Below are positions 1 through 10,700 of a stretch of 64,000 bases of DNA, piece after piece (the stretch's first letter is position 1; every line of letters begins with the position of its first letter). The stretch covers positions 806,693 to 870,692 of the forward strand of contig NC_020176.2 in assembly GCF_000224145.3 (NCBI RefSeq), read 5' to 3'. Under the pieces are notes generated by a model. That model worked only from the letters and a program-made list of their open reading frames with translations. It ran no database searches and was not told the origin of the DNA. This DNA is from Ciona intestinalis (taxonomy: Eukaryota; Chordata; Ascidiacea; Phlebobranchia; Cionidae). The position numbers and the translations under genes are program-made.

Positions 1-3000
1 CCTGTGAAACAAATGATTAGGTTCAGTAGCGCAGCCAGAGGGGGTTTAGGGGTCGCGACCCTTTCCTTATAAACCAACAAAAAAAATTTAAATAACAAAA
101 AGAAATAAAAAAAAAACTTTTGAATTTTTTTGATTAAACTCCCCCCTTATTTTTTCTGGCTGTGCCACTGGTTGGGTCACTAAATGTAAAAAATCGTGAC
201 GTAACTGTTACGCTTCTATATTGGCAGACTCGTAAAACATTCCCTTTCAGACATAACTTACTGTAACATAAAAGCCTAAAACCATCTTACGTGATACAGA
301 ACAGTATATAGAGGCTCTTACACACCATACCACACATGTCCCCGCGTCAGGTAATTGATAAGGCAGGAAAATGTTGGAAATACACTACGTATTTTATATC
401 GTACTGTGGGATAAGATAAGACACCTTTAGCACATATTATTTAAACATCTTGATCGTGTCTTAAACAATTAATAACGGTCTGCTGTGGGAGTCGTGAAAA
501 TGCGGTTTTATAATTCTTTAAATGTTCTTTGTATACAACCAAATGGAATGAGAAAATCTAATAAAAAGGTGTCCCATCTTCTCCCCCCACCCTACTCTAC
601 CAGTAGATGCAAACTGCCCAAAGGTTATTCATATTTATTTACAGTGTTTGGTAGCAGAAGTAACAAAATACTGTGTGTTTTTCACCTGCACAGTTGTGAT
701 TGTTCCATTAACTGTAGCTGAAAATATTAGAATAAAAAATAAGCCATAGATGTCTCGGACCTCTTTACTTGAGTATGGCGTATTAAACGTGCGGAGGAAC
801 ACCAAACCTATGACGAGGCCTGTGAACTAAAAAAATGATTTCGCACTAGGCTTATATGGTTTATTACTGTTGGGTAAGATGGGACAAAGTTATAGATTAT
901 ATCCAAATATTCGGATCGTTCTTTTATCAATTAACAAAGATCTATGAGAGTCGTTCATTAAATATTCTTTGTTTACTACCGAAAAGGACAAAAAATAGAA
1001 CTGAAAAGTGTCCCATCTTCCCTACCCTACTATATATGTTGTGTTATTTTAAAATAGACAGACATTAGACATACTTTTGGATTTAAATGGTATTCAACTT
1101 ACACAGTTTCCAAAGAACCTTGCGCGAATAACATTGTTTCTAAAAGTTAGTTTAATAGCTCGAAACAAACAGGGTATAAGCTGCCGTATAAAGTTGACCC
1201 TGTAGCGTGATTTGGTGGTACTGGTTCGTGCTTGTTTCTGATAAAAATTACAAATTATAGGCGTTTATATTGTAACCAAAAGATAACGGGTTCGATACTC
1301 GATATACGTATACTGTTAACGGTGCTGTCAACTAAGTATTCACTAATGGTTTGTATAAGCAGTATATGGGTGTCGGGTAATGGGCCAACTCTTACCTTTA
1401 TCCCAAGTCTGTCATATCACGCTATATGATCTCACCCACGTATATAGGATAAAATTCAACAACATCCAATTCCATATTACAGTTAACCACAATCGATGGT
1501 GGTTTTAAAACTATCTAAGTTAAAACGTTCACGCAAAAGTTTTCACCTTACTAATGTCGTCGCATTTCTTGCTGGTACTTGAATTCGATGTATCTTTTTC
1601 ATCTAAAGTTTCAAAACGTTTCGCCAATTTATCAATAGTTTCCCTGTCAATTGAATAATGAAAAAGTTATAATTAGGAACAAGAATAGTTATAGTAGGGT
1701 GGGAGAAGATGGTACACCTTTGACACATAATAACTAAATATCCTGATTGTGTTTTAAACAATTAACAACGGTCTATGGAAGTCGTGAGGATAAAGTTTTA
1801 TAAAAAATCGTTAAATATTTGTTTACTACCAAATTGGAAAAGAAAATAGATTGAAAAGGTGTCCCATCTTTCCCCACCCTACTATATATTAAAATATTTA
1901 GAAACATAGGACATTTACTTTGCTTTGTTTTCCTCGCCAGCAACAATGGAAACTTCTTTGATGTAAAAATCCGCTGGGTTGTAGTTAGCGGGACATACAC
2001 TACCGTTTCTGTGATGTAAAACAACATTTGCTTTAATTATATATATTTGTAGCTTTGGGAATACAAAGATACTCGCGAAGACAAACAACCAAAAGTGATA
2101 CCTTGTAAGCGGGACACGAGATGAATGAAACAGAACACTCGTGTTTTATCGACTATATGCTATTGCCCGTCGACGCAAGAGGCAACAATTTACATTCATG
2201 CATTCAAAACAACAGCTTTTTATATATTTACGTTTAAGCAACTGTATGAATGTAACTTGGTTTATTCTCACGTGCTGGTACGAGGCAGTGCCAGTAGTTA
2301 TAACAAGGGTGTTCTGTTTTATACACCTCGTGCCAGTTTACAAATTACCATGTACGTAACTTTCTAGGTGTTTTTTGTATGTAAGGCAATTTAGACAGTC
2401 CATTACAGCTAAAGGAGTTACTTGTGGGTTGAAACAATTATACAGTTGAGTGTTTTGCCCAAAGACTCAAACGCCCACAGGTAGCAGCGAGAAGCCTTGA
2501 ACCCATCACCAATAGGTCGGAGACAACCAGGCGTTCTAAACACTGTTGTCACACCACGCGTATATGTCGATAAAGTATTTACCGCGCATAATGTTGCATT
2601 GCACCCGCAACCTCTCCATGGTAAACCACTCGACCCATAGCTAGAATCATCAGGTCGTCGAAGATTTCAAAAACTTCAGAGCTTGGTTGATGTATTGTAC
2701 AGATAACGGTGCAACCTAGAATTCAGGTTTAAGCGGGGGTTATGTGCGTTTAAAATGGGGCTGCGCGTTTTAAATCACCAATTCCTTTCTTACTGGGTTG
2801 TCAATGCTAAAGTCATGACTGTATTTTACCATGGGCATTAATACTGTGCTGGATCTGTGAGTGACGACTCAAATCAATCATTGATATATATGTTCCAAAT
2901 GTAACTCGCACAAGTTAGACTTGTATACGTGCCGTATAATTCGTCAAATCTATAACCTATACAGTCCAGGTTAGCTAGGGGTACCTGCAAAATAAGGAAC

Positions 3001-6000
3001 CAACCACGCACAAAAGAGAATCCCGGCATATGAGTGTAAACATTGAAGTCAATAATACGTCAACGTGTGTATATAGTAAGGTAGGGGGTTTCCTTTTTAT
3101 TCTATTTTTTCTTCCCAGTTAATAATAAACAAAGAATGTCCAAAGAATTATAAAACCGTATCCTCACGATTCCCATATACCGTTGTTAATTGTTTAAAAC
3201 ATGATCAGAACGATATTTGTGTGTTATGTAACAATTGTGTCCCATCTTCCCCAACCCTGCAATATTTCCGTTATAATATCAACAGTTGGTATTTCCACCA
3301 ACCTTTCTTGGCAACTTCTTTCATGCAACCGACCACAACAGTAGCAAGATATGAATCCAACCCAGAAGTTGGTTCGTCCAAAAACATAATAGCTGGTTTG
3401 GCAAGGAACTAAACAAAAATATTCAACAAACCAAATTATAATCTCGTTTTAGTTTCGTTTTCGGGTTTTCATTAACAATTTTTTTGGCAAAAGAAGCGGT
3501 AACAATTATTTGTAGAATCAGCACTTTAGTTAATTTCGAAATATATACGCTTGCGATAGAACAATTCATTTTATAAATGTCCTGCGCGTTCGTGTTTTTA
3601 TAATAGGCTGCGCAGCGCTATAATACGCCTTGGGATTTAGGCCAAGTTGCAAATATATCACATCTTCATTAAAACGGTCTCTGCATTAATATTTATCCAT
3701 GTTTTAAAGTTTCTCTAGTAAGACATTATATTGTTATTTTGCTATTTTATAACAATTAATTATGACGTATCTACCTCCGACGCAACGCTCAGTCTTTTCA
3801 GTTCCCCTCCTGACAGCGCTTGGTCGCTACCTAGCGCACAGATTCTTGTGTCCTGGCATCTTTGTAGTCGCATCTCTTCTATGACGTCATCAACCCTCTT
3901 TCGTTTTTCGATTTTTGTTATTGAAGGATCCACTCGTAATTGTGCCTGTGGTGTTGATTATTGAAATCGCGACGTAAAGACGTTTTATTTTCGAATATAT
4001 GACCGCTTTTTACGTTCTATTTTCTATTTGGTTAAGATCCTTGTTTAAAAATCTAGCAAAATGTCAGACTTCGCCCACCACCCCAAGTTACTAAATTTAC
4101 TTCACAATTAGGTAAAGGTTTGTTCTGAATGTAACTTGTTAACCGTGTGTGGCGGGAAAACGACAGTCGTTATAACATGGGTGTTATGTTTCATAGACCT
4201 TATACTATTGTAGGAGTTATCAAAAATTGTATATAGTTCTGTGGGGCAAGATGGCAAGTCTTTAGCTCATACTATTCAAATATCCTGATCGTGTTTAAAT
4301 GATAAACAGCTATCTATAGGAGTCGTAAAGATGCGGTTATATAATTGTTTGAATATTCTTTGTTAACTGTCAAATTAGACGAGAAAATAGAATGAAAGGT
4401 GTCCTATCTTACCCCACCCTACAATATATGTATAAATTATGGAGTTGTTCATAGTAGTTGCGATCATATTGTACACTGCATGGCAACATACGTACGGTAA
4501 ACATGAGATGTTCCTTCACCGTCAGCTCCCCCATAAACAAATCATCTTGTTCAACGTATGCGGATATGCTGGAGATATCCGCTCCCATAGAAGCACCATT
4601 TACAAGAACCTAAGACAACCGTAGCGATAACCACTAAGTTGGGGATCACTCAAACAAATACCAANNNNNNNNNNNNNNNNNNNNNNNNNNNNNNNNNNNN
4701 NNNNNNNNNNNNNNNNNNNNNNNNNNNNNNNNNNNNNNNNNNNNNNNNNNNNNNNNNNNNNNNNNNNNNNNNNNNNNNNNNNNNNNNNNNNNNNNNNNNN
4801 NNNNNNNNNNNNNNNNNNNNNNNNNNNNNNNNNNNNNNNNNNNNNNNNNNNNNNNNNNNNNNNNNNNNNNNNNNNNNNNNNNNNNNNNNNNNNNNNNNNN
4901 NNNNNNNNNNNNNNNNNNNNNNNNNNNNNNNNNNNNNNNNNNNNNNNNNNNNNNNNNNNNNNNNNNNNNNNNNNNNNNNNNNNNNNNNNNNNNNNNNNNN
5001 NNNNNNNNNNNNNNNNNNNNNNNNNNNNNNNNNNNNNNNNNNNNNNNNNNNNNNNNNNNNNNNNNNNNNNNNNNNNNNNNNNNNNNNNNNNNNNNNNNNN
5101 NNNNNNNNNNNNNNNNNNNNNNNNNNNNNNNNNNNNNNNNNNNNNNNNNNNNNNNNNNNNNNNNNNNNNNNNNNNNNNNNNNNNNNNNNNNNNNNNNNNN
5201 NNNNNNNNNNNNNNAATTATGACGTATCTACCTCCGACGCAACGCTCAGTCTTTTTAGTTCCCCTCCTGACAGCGCTTGGTCGCTACCTAGTGCACAGAT
5301 TCTTGTGTCCTGGCATCTTTGTAGTCGCATCTCTTCTATGACGTCATCAACCCTCTTTCGTTTTTCGATTTTTGTTATTGAAGGATCCACTCGTAATTGT
5401 GCCTGTGGTGTTGATTATTGAAATCGCGACGTAAAGACGTTTTATTTTCGAATATATGACCGCTTTTTACGTTCTATTTTCTATTTGGTTAAGATCCTTG
5501 TTTAAAAATCTAGCAAAATGTCAGACTTCGCCCACCACCCCAAGTTACTAAATTTACTTCACAATTAGGTAAAGGTTTGTTCTGAATGTAACTTAACATG
5601 GGTGTTATGTTTCATAGACCTTATACTATTGTAGGAGTTATCAAAAAATGGATATAGTTCTGTGGGACAAGATAGCAAGTCTTTAGCTCATACTATTCAA
5701 ATATCCTGATCGTGTTTTAAATGATAAACAGCTATCTATAGGAGTCGTAAAGATGCGGTTATATAATTGTTTGAATATTCTTTGTTAACTGTCAAATTAG
5801 ACGAGAAAATAGAATGAAAGGTGTCCTATCTTACCCCACCCTACAATATATGTATAAATTATGGTGTTGTTCATAGTAGTTGCGATCATATTGTACACTA
5901 CATGGCAACATACGTACGGTAAACATGAGATGTTCCTTCACCGTCAGCTCCCCCATAAACAAATCATCTTGTTCAACGTATGCGGATATGCTGGAGATAT

Positions 6001-7070
6001 CCGCTCCCATAGAAGCACCATTTACAAGAACCTAAGACAACCGTAGCGATAACCACTAAGTTGGGGAATCACTCAAACAAATACCAACTACCGGATACAT
6101 TATTAGGTTAAGTAGCCCTACCTCTCCTGTGACATCTAGCGACTTGATTCTCCGACACGTCAAAGTATTGAGAAGGGTTGTCTTACCAGATCCGCTTGAG
6201 CCGATGACCGCGAGTAAAGAACCGGTCTTAGCATGGCCAGAAACTGAATAAAAATTGTTGTTAAAGCGTAAACAGTGAGTAATATTATAGGTAGGCTACA
6301 TCATTTTTATTTTATGTGGTTGAGGTAAAAAACACAGGTAAGCGTTCTAAATAGTTACCGCCATTTAAAATATTTGCTTCTTTTTGAATAATTTTTCCAC
6401 AAATATTTTTTCTTTCTTTTACCGTCGCTCTGACGTTTTTCCACGTCACAGTCACTCCTTTATTATCTTTACGCTTCGGTGACTGCAGTTCAACTGCAAA
6501 TTTTAATTTATTCGGTATAAATAATAAACGTAATGTAACTTTACAATCTTTTTGTATTGAAGTTATTTACTGACATTTTTTCTAGGTACTAACCGATTTC
6601 TTTCATTTCATTTTCCTCAGTCGCGCTGCTTCCAACCTGAAGCACAATATTGGTTTAATTTCCAAGGTCAACCTCAAACTTTAATTCATTTTATTAACAT
6701 AATAAAAATGGGTTTGAATCCAAAAGATTGGCACTGTGACAAAGTGGTTGGTGCGTCTCCAAGCCCATGCAGCTATGCGGGTTCGAGGCTCAATGCTGCC
6801 CTTCACTGTGCGTATGTGTCTTCGGCAAGGCACTCAATGGCAATTGCCAGTTATCTTTAATCAGTAGTGTATTAGTTGTATAAAACAAGACTCCCATTAT
6901 AATGATTGTTGTTCCCCAGCCATGCAAGTTACATTCACCCGACTGTCTCAAACCAATGAAAAAATTCAAAATCAACTATTCAGTCAATTACTTCGAACCT
7001 GCTAAATTATTTGTACAAAACTGACCTGTTGTGCTGGTACTTCTGATACATAAGATAAGTTCTCCGTCAT
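1..7070 (-). CDS. ABCG/white-type half-transporter, 3' end outside window
   Basis: An ATP-binding cassette half-transporter that would dimerise to move lipids, sterols or pigment precursors across a membrane. Exons in coding order: 7070-7026 (first ATG seen), 6636-6594, 6243-6122 (Walker [13 protein letters not shown]), 6031-5918 (Q-loop [15 protein letters not shown]), 5402-5232 (signature [15 protein letters not shown]), 3408-3303 (Walker [13 protein letters not shown]), 2715-2583 (H-loop [12 protein letters not shown]), 2008-1919 ([11 protein letters not shown]), 1643-1547 (linker), 1199-1103 (start of the membrane domain) and 826-686 (a membrane helix beginning [14 protein letters not shown]). 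A CAG acceptor lies at the window edge, so the next exon probably begins at base 1. The Q-loop and signature exons occur again at 4609-4496 and 3945-3775, next to a gap. Only about 45 residues precede Walker A, so a 5' exon may be missing. The phase between 1643-1547 and 1199-1103 does not join cleanly. The family is clear from the motif order; the subfamily and substrate are not. Confidence 0.9.
24..170. mobile_element. Short TIR element (MITE-like)
   Basis: The ends are imperfect inverted repeats: CAGTAGCGCAGCCAG on the left, and the complement of CTGGCTGTGCCACTG on the right. The interior is A/T-rich and non-coding. I see no convincing target-site duplication. It lies in the last visible ABCG intron. 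Confidence 0.45.
402..597. mobile_element. MITE, 190-bp Ciona-type family, copy 1
   Basis: One of about a dozen copies of a non-coding element of roughly 190 bp. Its ends read TACTGTGGGRTAAGATGGGAC and, at the other side, GTCCCATCTTCCCCCACCCTA, which are inverted repeats of each other. The conserved interior includes TTAAACAATTAATAACGGTC and ATGCGGTTTTATAATTCTTT. Confidence 0.8.
869..1033. mobile_element. MITE, same family, copy 2
   Basis: Same termini (GTAAGATGGGACA and TGTCCCATCTTCC) and interior as the copy at 402. It lies in an ABCG intron. Confidence 0.75.
1693..1889. mobile_element. MITE, same family, copy 3
   Basis: Begins TAGTAGGGTGGGAGAAGATG and ends with GTCCCATCTTTCCCCACCC. It lies between two ABCG exons. 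Confidence 0.8.
2245..2560 (-). mobile_element. tRNA-derived SINE, minus orientation
   Basis: On the minus strand a tRNA-like head carries a B-box GGGTTCAAGGC. It is followed by the family body TCGCTGCTACC and GTCTTTGGGCA, then a tail with CTGGCACGAGGTGTATAAAA. The same parts in the same order occur at 14462, and fragments occur elsewhere in the window. Confidence 0.65.
3075..3262. mobile_element. MITE, same family, copy 4
   Basis: A diverged copy with the end TGTCCCATCTTCCCCAACCC at the right and AGTAAGGTAGGGGG at the left. It abuts the ABCG Walker B exon. Confidence 0.7.
4120..4200 (-). mobile_element. SINE tail fragment
   Basis: On the minus strand this matches the SINE tail (ACCCATGTTATAACGACTGT and GAAACATAACACCC). 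Part of it is deleted in the second copy of the duplication near 5594. Confidence 0.5.
4237..4422. mobile_element. MITE, same family, copy 5
   Basis: Ends are CTGTGGGGCAAGATGG and GTCCTATCTTACCCCACCCT. It lies in the intron between the duplicated ABCG exons. Confidence 0.75.
4665..5214. other. Assembly gap, 550 N
   Basis: A run of 550 undetermined bases inside the ABCG gene, between two near-identical flanks. Confidence 0.99.
5659..5844. mobile_element. MITE, same family, copy 6 (in duplicated segment)
   Basis: Counterpart of copy 5, carried in the second half of the duplication with only a few substitutions. Confidence 0.75.
6700..6960 (+). mobile_element. tRNA-derived SINE
   Basis: An A-box-like AGTGGTTGGTGCG and a B-box GGGTTCGAGGCTC about 40 bp apart are followed by the family body GTGTCTTCGGCAAGGCAC. 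The tail is diverged. It lies in the ABCG intron between the two most 5' exons seen. Confidence 0.6.
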
Positions 7071-7356
7071 CTTTGCCACTACTTGTATGTTATTCTCGTT
7101 GGTTGCTACTGTAGTTTTTTGTTGCGCCGGTAAAAGTCGTGCAGAAGAAATAAAGTTGTAGATTTCCTGGCGTTTAAGGTATGTACTTGTTTAAATCAAA
7201 TCACCGCCGTGGGCGAAAATTGTTTTAAATACCGCGATCATTGTATAGAAAAATGATTGGGTTGTTTAACTAATCATGAAAATTAAAAACAGAGAAAGTT
7301 AAAAATTGCCTAGAATAGATTTATGTATAATACCTGTTTAATCTGCAAGAACTAAT

Positions 7357-7640
7357 ATACTGTAGTGTGGGGTAAGATGGGATACTGTTATCACCTAAAT
7401 CACATATTTTCTGAACGTTTTTACCAGCGCTCCTTTGAGTCACATAGGTACGGTTATATGATATAGTAAATATTCTGTGTTTACAACAAAATGTTCGAGA
7501 ATGAGAATGAGAATGTCCTATCACACCCTAATATTACCACTTTAATCATTTTATCACTTTTAATTCTTTGAATATAATTTGTTTACTACCAACTGAGGTA
7601 AAATAGCATCAAAAGGTGTCCCATTTTCTCCCACCCTACT
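7357..7640. mobile_element. Two degraded MITE copies of the 190-bp family
   Basis: GTGTGGGGTAAGATGGGATA near 7366 opens a copy that decays by about 7531. A second, truncated copy ends at about 7640 with GGTGTCCCATTTTCTCCCAC. They fill the space between the ABCG gene and the next gene on the plus strand. Confidence 0.6.
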
Positions 7641-7795
7641 ATTATATATTTGTATTTTGTAATAAACATCGAAATCTGACCTTCGTAAACGAGAGAATAT
7701 GTTTTGAAGAAAAAAGCAATGAGAGGGTCACTATAGAGAAGGAGAAAAAGGTAACGATACACGGTTCTTGCATGGTTTGAAATAGTTCCTTCAAT

Positions 7796-10700
7796 ATGAA
7801 CGCCATGTCTCATGTTCAAGGTAGCAGTATGGGTCCAAACGAAATGTTTTCGTCGGAGATTTGTGATTTAGAAAGTTTCATTGATAGTTACGTTGGTCCA
7901 GACATAAAGGTAGGTGTTTGTGTTATCACATACTTCGTATTTTGCAGCCTAAATTTGAGTCGGTTTTACATTTCATTTTAATCTAAAACTGCAGTTACTG
8001 CACACTATGTAAAAGTGATAAATGCTCCCTGCTCTGAAAAAGGATTGTATGGTTTAGGAGAAAGAGACCATAACCATATGCATTTTTGATGTTATGATTC
8101 ATTCAAAACGTAGAATAGCTTTAACTCCTGATAATAAATTTGTACAACAAGTATTAAAGTGTAACGTTTTGTTTAAATTAAATTTTTCAGAGAACTGGGT
8201 CTTCTAACTCTGGTTCCCATGGTAACTGGTCGCGCACACATTCATATGATGAAAGTAAGTTGAAAATATAATCTTTCTTTTGTATACATGTGACTTGTAA
8301 AGGGTTGTATTGGCATGTCTCTTTACTGCTGCGACATTTTTCGTTGGTTTGAACAAGTTTAATGCATGTGTTCCATTAGTGAATATTTTTTGTCTACAAT
8401 ATTGATATATGTATTATATTAATGCTGTTGTTTGTAACCCAGGTCCCATAGGTTCTTACAGCAATAACCAACTTGGAGATATTGTGACATCACAAAGTAC
8501 AGGGGCCGAAGTGTGGGGGAAAAAGTCTGGGTATGATGATGTTATAACCACCCTTTTGTGTTTTGACCTCATTGGTTAATTTTTAGGGGTGTGCCTTGGT
8601 CTAACCAATCAGCTGGCAGCCAAGTTCGATTCCCGCAAAATGATTGGACGAGTCACAGACCTTCAGTTCAGGTTAGGATGTAGTTTGTGTTGATTATGAT
8701 AATTATAATAAAAACAAATAAAACATTTGTGTAAGTTGCACAACCAGTTATTATAATAAGTGCGAATGAGATCTGCTGGCATTTGTTTCGTGATCCTAAA
8801 AAAAACAGAATTGCTAGCCCAGAAGATCTCTTTTATACTTACAATACATACACCTGGCAGCAACAACATATACAATTTTTATTGTCAGATTCGACATTAA
8901 GTTAATTTAACGATGCTCGATGAATTTAAAAAAAAAACTCTGCTATTGTACAGGAAAGAGGGGGTTACCCTTCACCCCAACCTGACCCCTACGCTGAGTT
9001 ACAACCACAATGGCAAAACATGGCGCCTCCAACATCGGGTTACAGCCAACAAAGCTATCAACAGTATCAAAACTACCGACCCCAAGCATCTGATATGAAC
9101 CAGATGCAACCACCACAGTATGGTTATGAACCACAGTTCTACCAGGACCAGCATTTTATGAATCAACAACAAGATCCAAATGAAATCCAAGCCATAGTCA
9201 GTGATTTGATCCGTCAGAATAATATCAATCGGCCAAAACAAGGGTTACCTGCATGGGTGGACACTTCACGACCCCCTCCCCCTCTACCCCAACCCACCCA
9301 CCATATGGAGCCAAGGATGCAGCAAGAACCCCAACTATACTACGCACAGAACTTTCAGGATCAAGAGGAAATATTACACAGTATGACATTTGAAAGAAGC
9401 GGGCAAAATCCACCAAGGCAGCAACCTACTGAGTTTCAAATGAGACAACCAAGTGATAATAATGGTGTGTATAATGTAAACAGAGGAAATGGGTTGGGAA
9501 ATATGCAACCTGCAGTAAATGAACCACATTCAAGTGACCTTGTGAAAACTGGGAAACAAACAACACAAAATAAGCAGAATAATGAACAAATAGAAAACAT
9601 GGCAGAAAGCAAGAAATCTGAGACAAAAAGTGGTTTGGTTCGAAGATTAAGCGATAAATATCCAAACTCTAAGCTTCGTTCATCAACGGGAAGTGAATCG
9701 AACGACACATCCATGGAGAAGTCACCCCTTAAACCCCTGGGCCCTCCTGCACAAACACAAGGTGTTAATTTCAATCGTAGGCAACAGCGCAACCACCGGA
9801 GGGCACCAAGTAACGAAGTGTTTGAGAGCGAATACGACGAGGGATGGAAAACACAGAATATTCAAGTTCACATAAATAACAAGGTAAGACTAAGATTATA
9901 TTAATCATTTTAAGTTGTATGTTTTCTACCTGTTTCCTACAGGTTAGAAAAACTATGAAACCTTTTTTGAAACGTTTTCTTTCTAGTTGTTTACTTCCCT
10001 CTGTCTCCTTTCAGATTTTTCTGTTTAATTTTTATTTATTCGGGTTATAGTTTTAATATACTAATATCCTTTTACTACTTTCACTTCTCATCCCATCTTT
10101 CCATTGAAGTTACCTGGTCGTCATGTCATTTATTCTCAGGTTTAACTTGGTTTGATTTGTATGCAGTGTGCATGACTTTGTGATGTCATAATGCCTCCCT
10201 TTATTTTCCTGGGACCATGTCATGAGTGTTCAAATGTTGCTGTATTATTACCCCATCAGATTTACCTTTGTTTCTATTCTTTTTAATATGAAAAACATTA
10301 CTTGGTGCCACTGTAGTCATTTATATTTAACATAGTTTTCACTTTACTACTTTACTAATTAAACAATGCATTGATTTTGCTGTGCATGTCATCCTAAAAA
10401 GTAACTTTGGATTTGTACCAATTTACATCCCTTTTTTAGACTAGTTTTTCTAAAGGTTCTATTCTATGTGGATCCTCTTCGGAGGAGCTGGAATTTAGGC
10501 CAGATCACCCCAACACCCAGACTACTTTAATATATATTAGTATTCTAAAGGGCTAAAGAGCATTTTACTTCTGTTTCTATATTGTTTTTTTGTCATCTTG
10601 CCTACAACCCCCACCTTGTAACAACAGCCACAGAATCGTCGCAGATCGAGCGCGGCTGATGAAGATAAAGATTGGAGAAGGAAGAGTGGGGATTCTCCTG

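Larger units (their letters stand above)
3756..6083. repeat. Direct duplication of about 0.9 kb flanking an assembly gap
   Basis: Bases 3756-4664 and 5215-6083 are nearly identical. They differ by scattered substitutions and a few small indels, including about 35 bp missing from the second copy near 5594. Each copy holds the ABCG signature exon, an intron with one MITE copy, and the Q-loop exon. The first copy stops and the second starts exactly at the N run, so unmerged haplotypes are as likely as a real tandem duplication. Confidence 0.85.
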
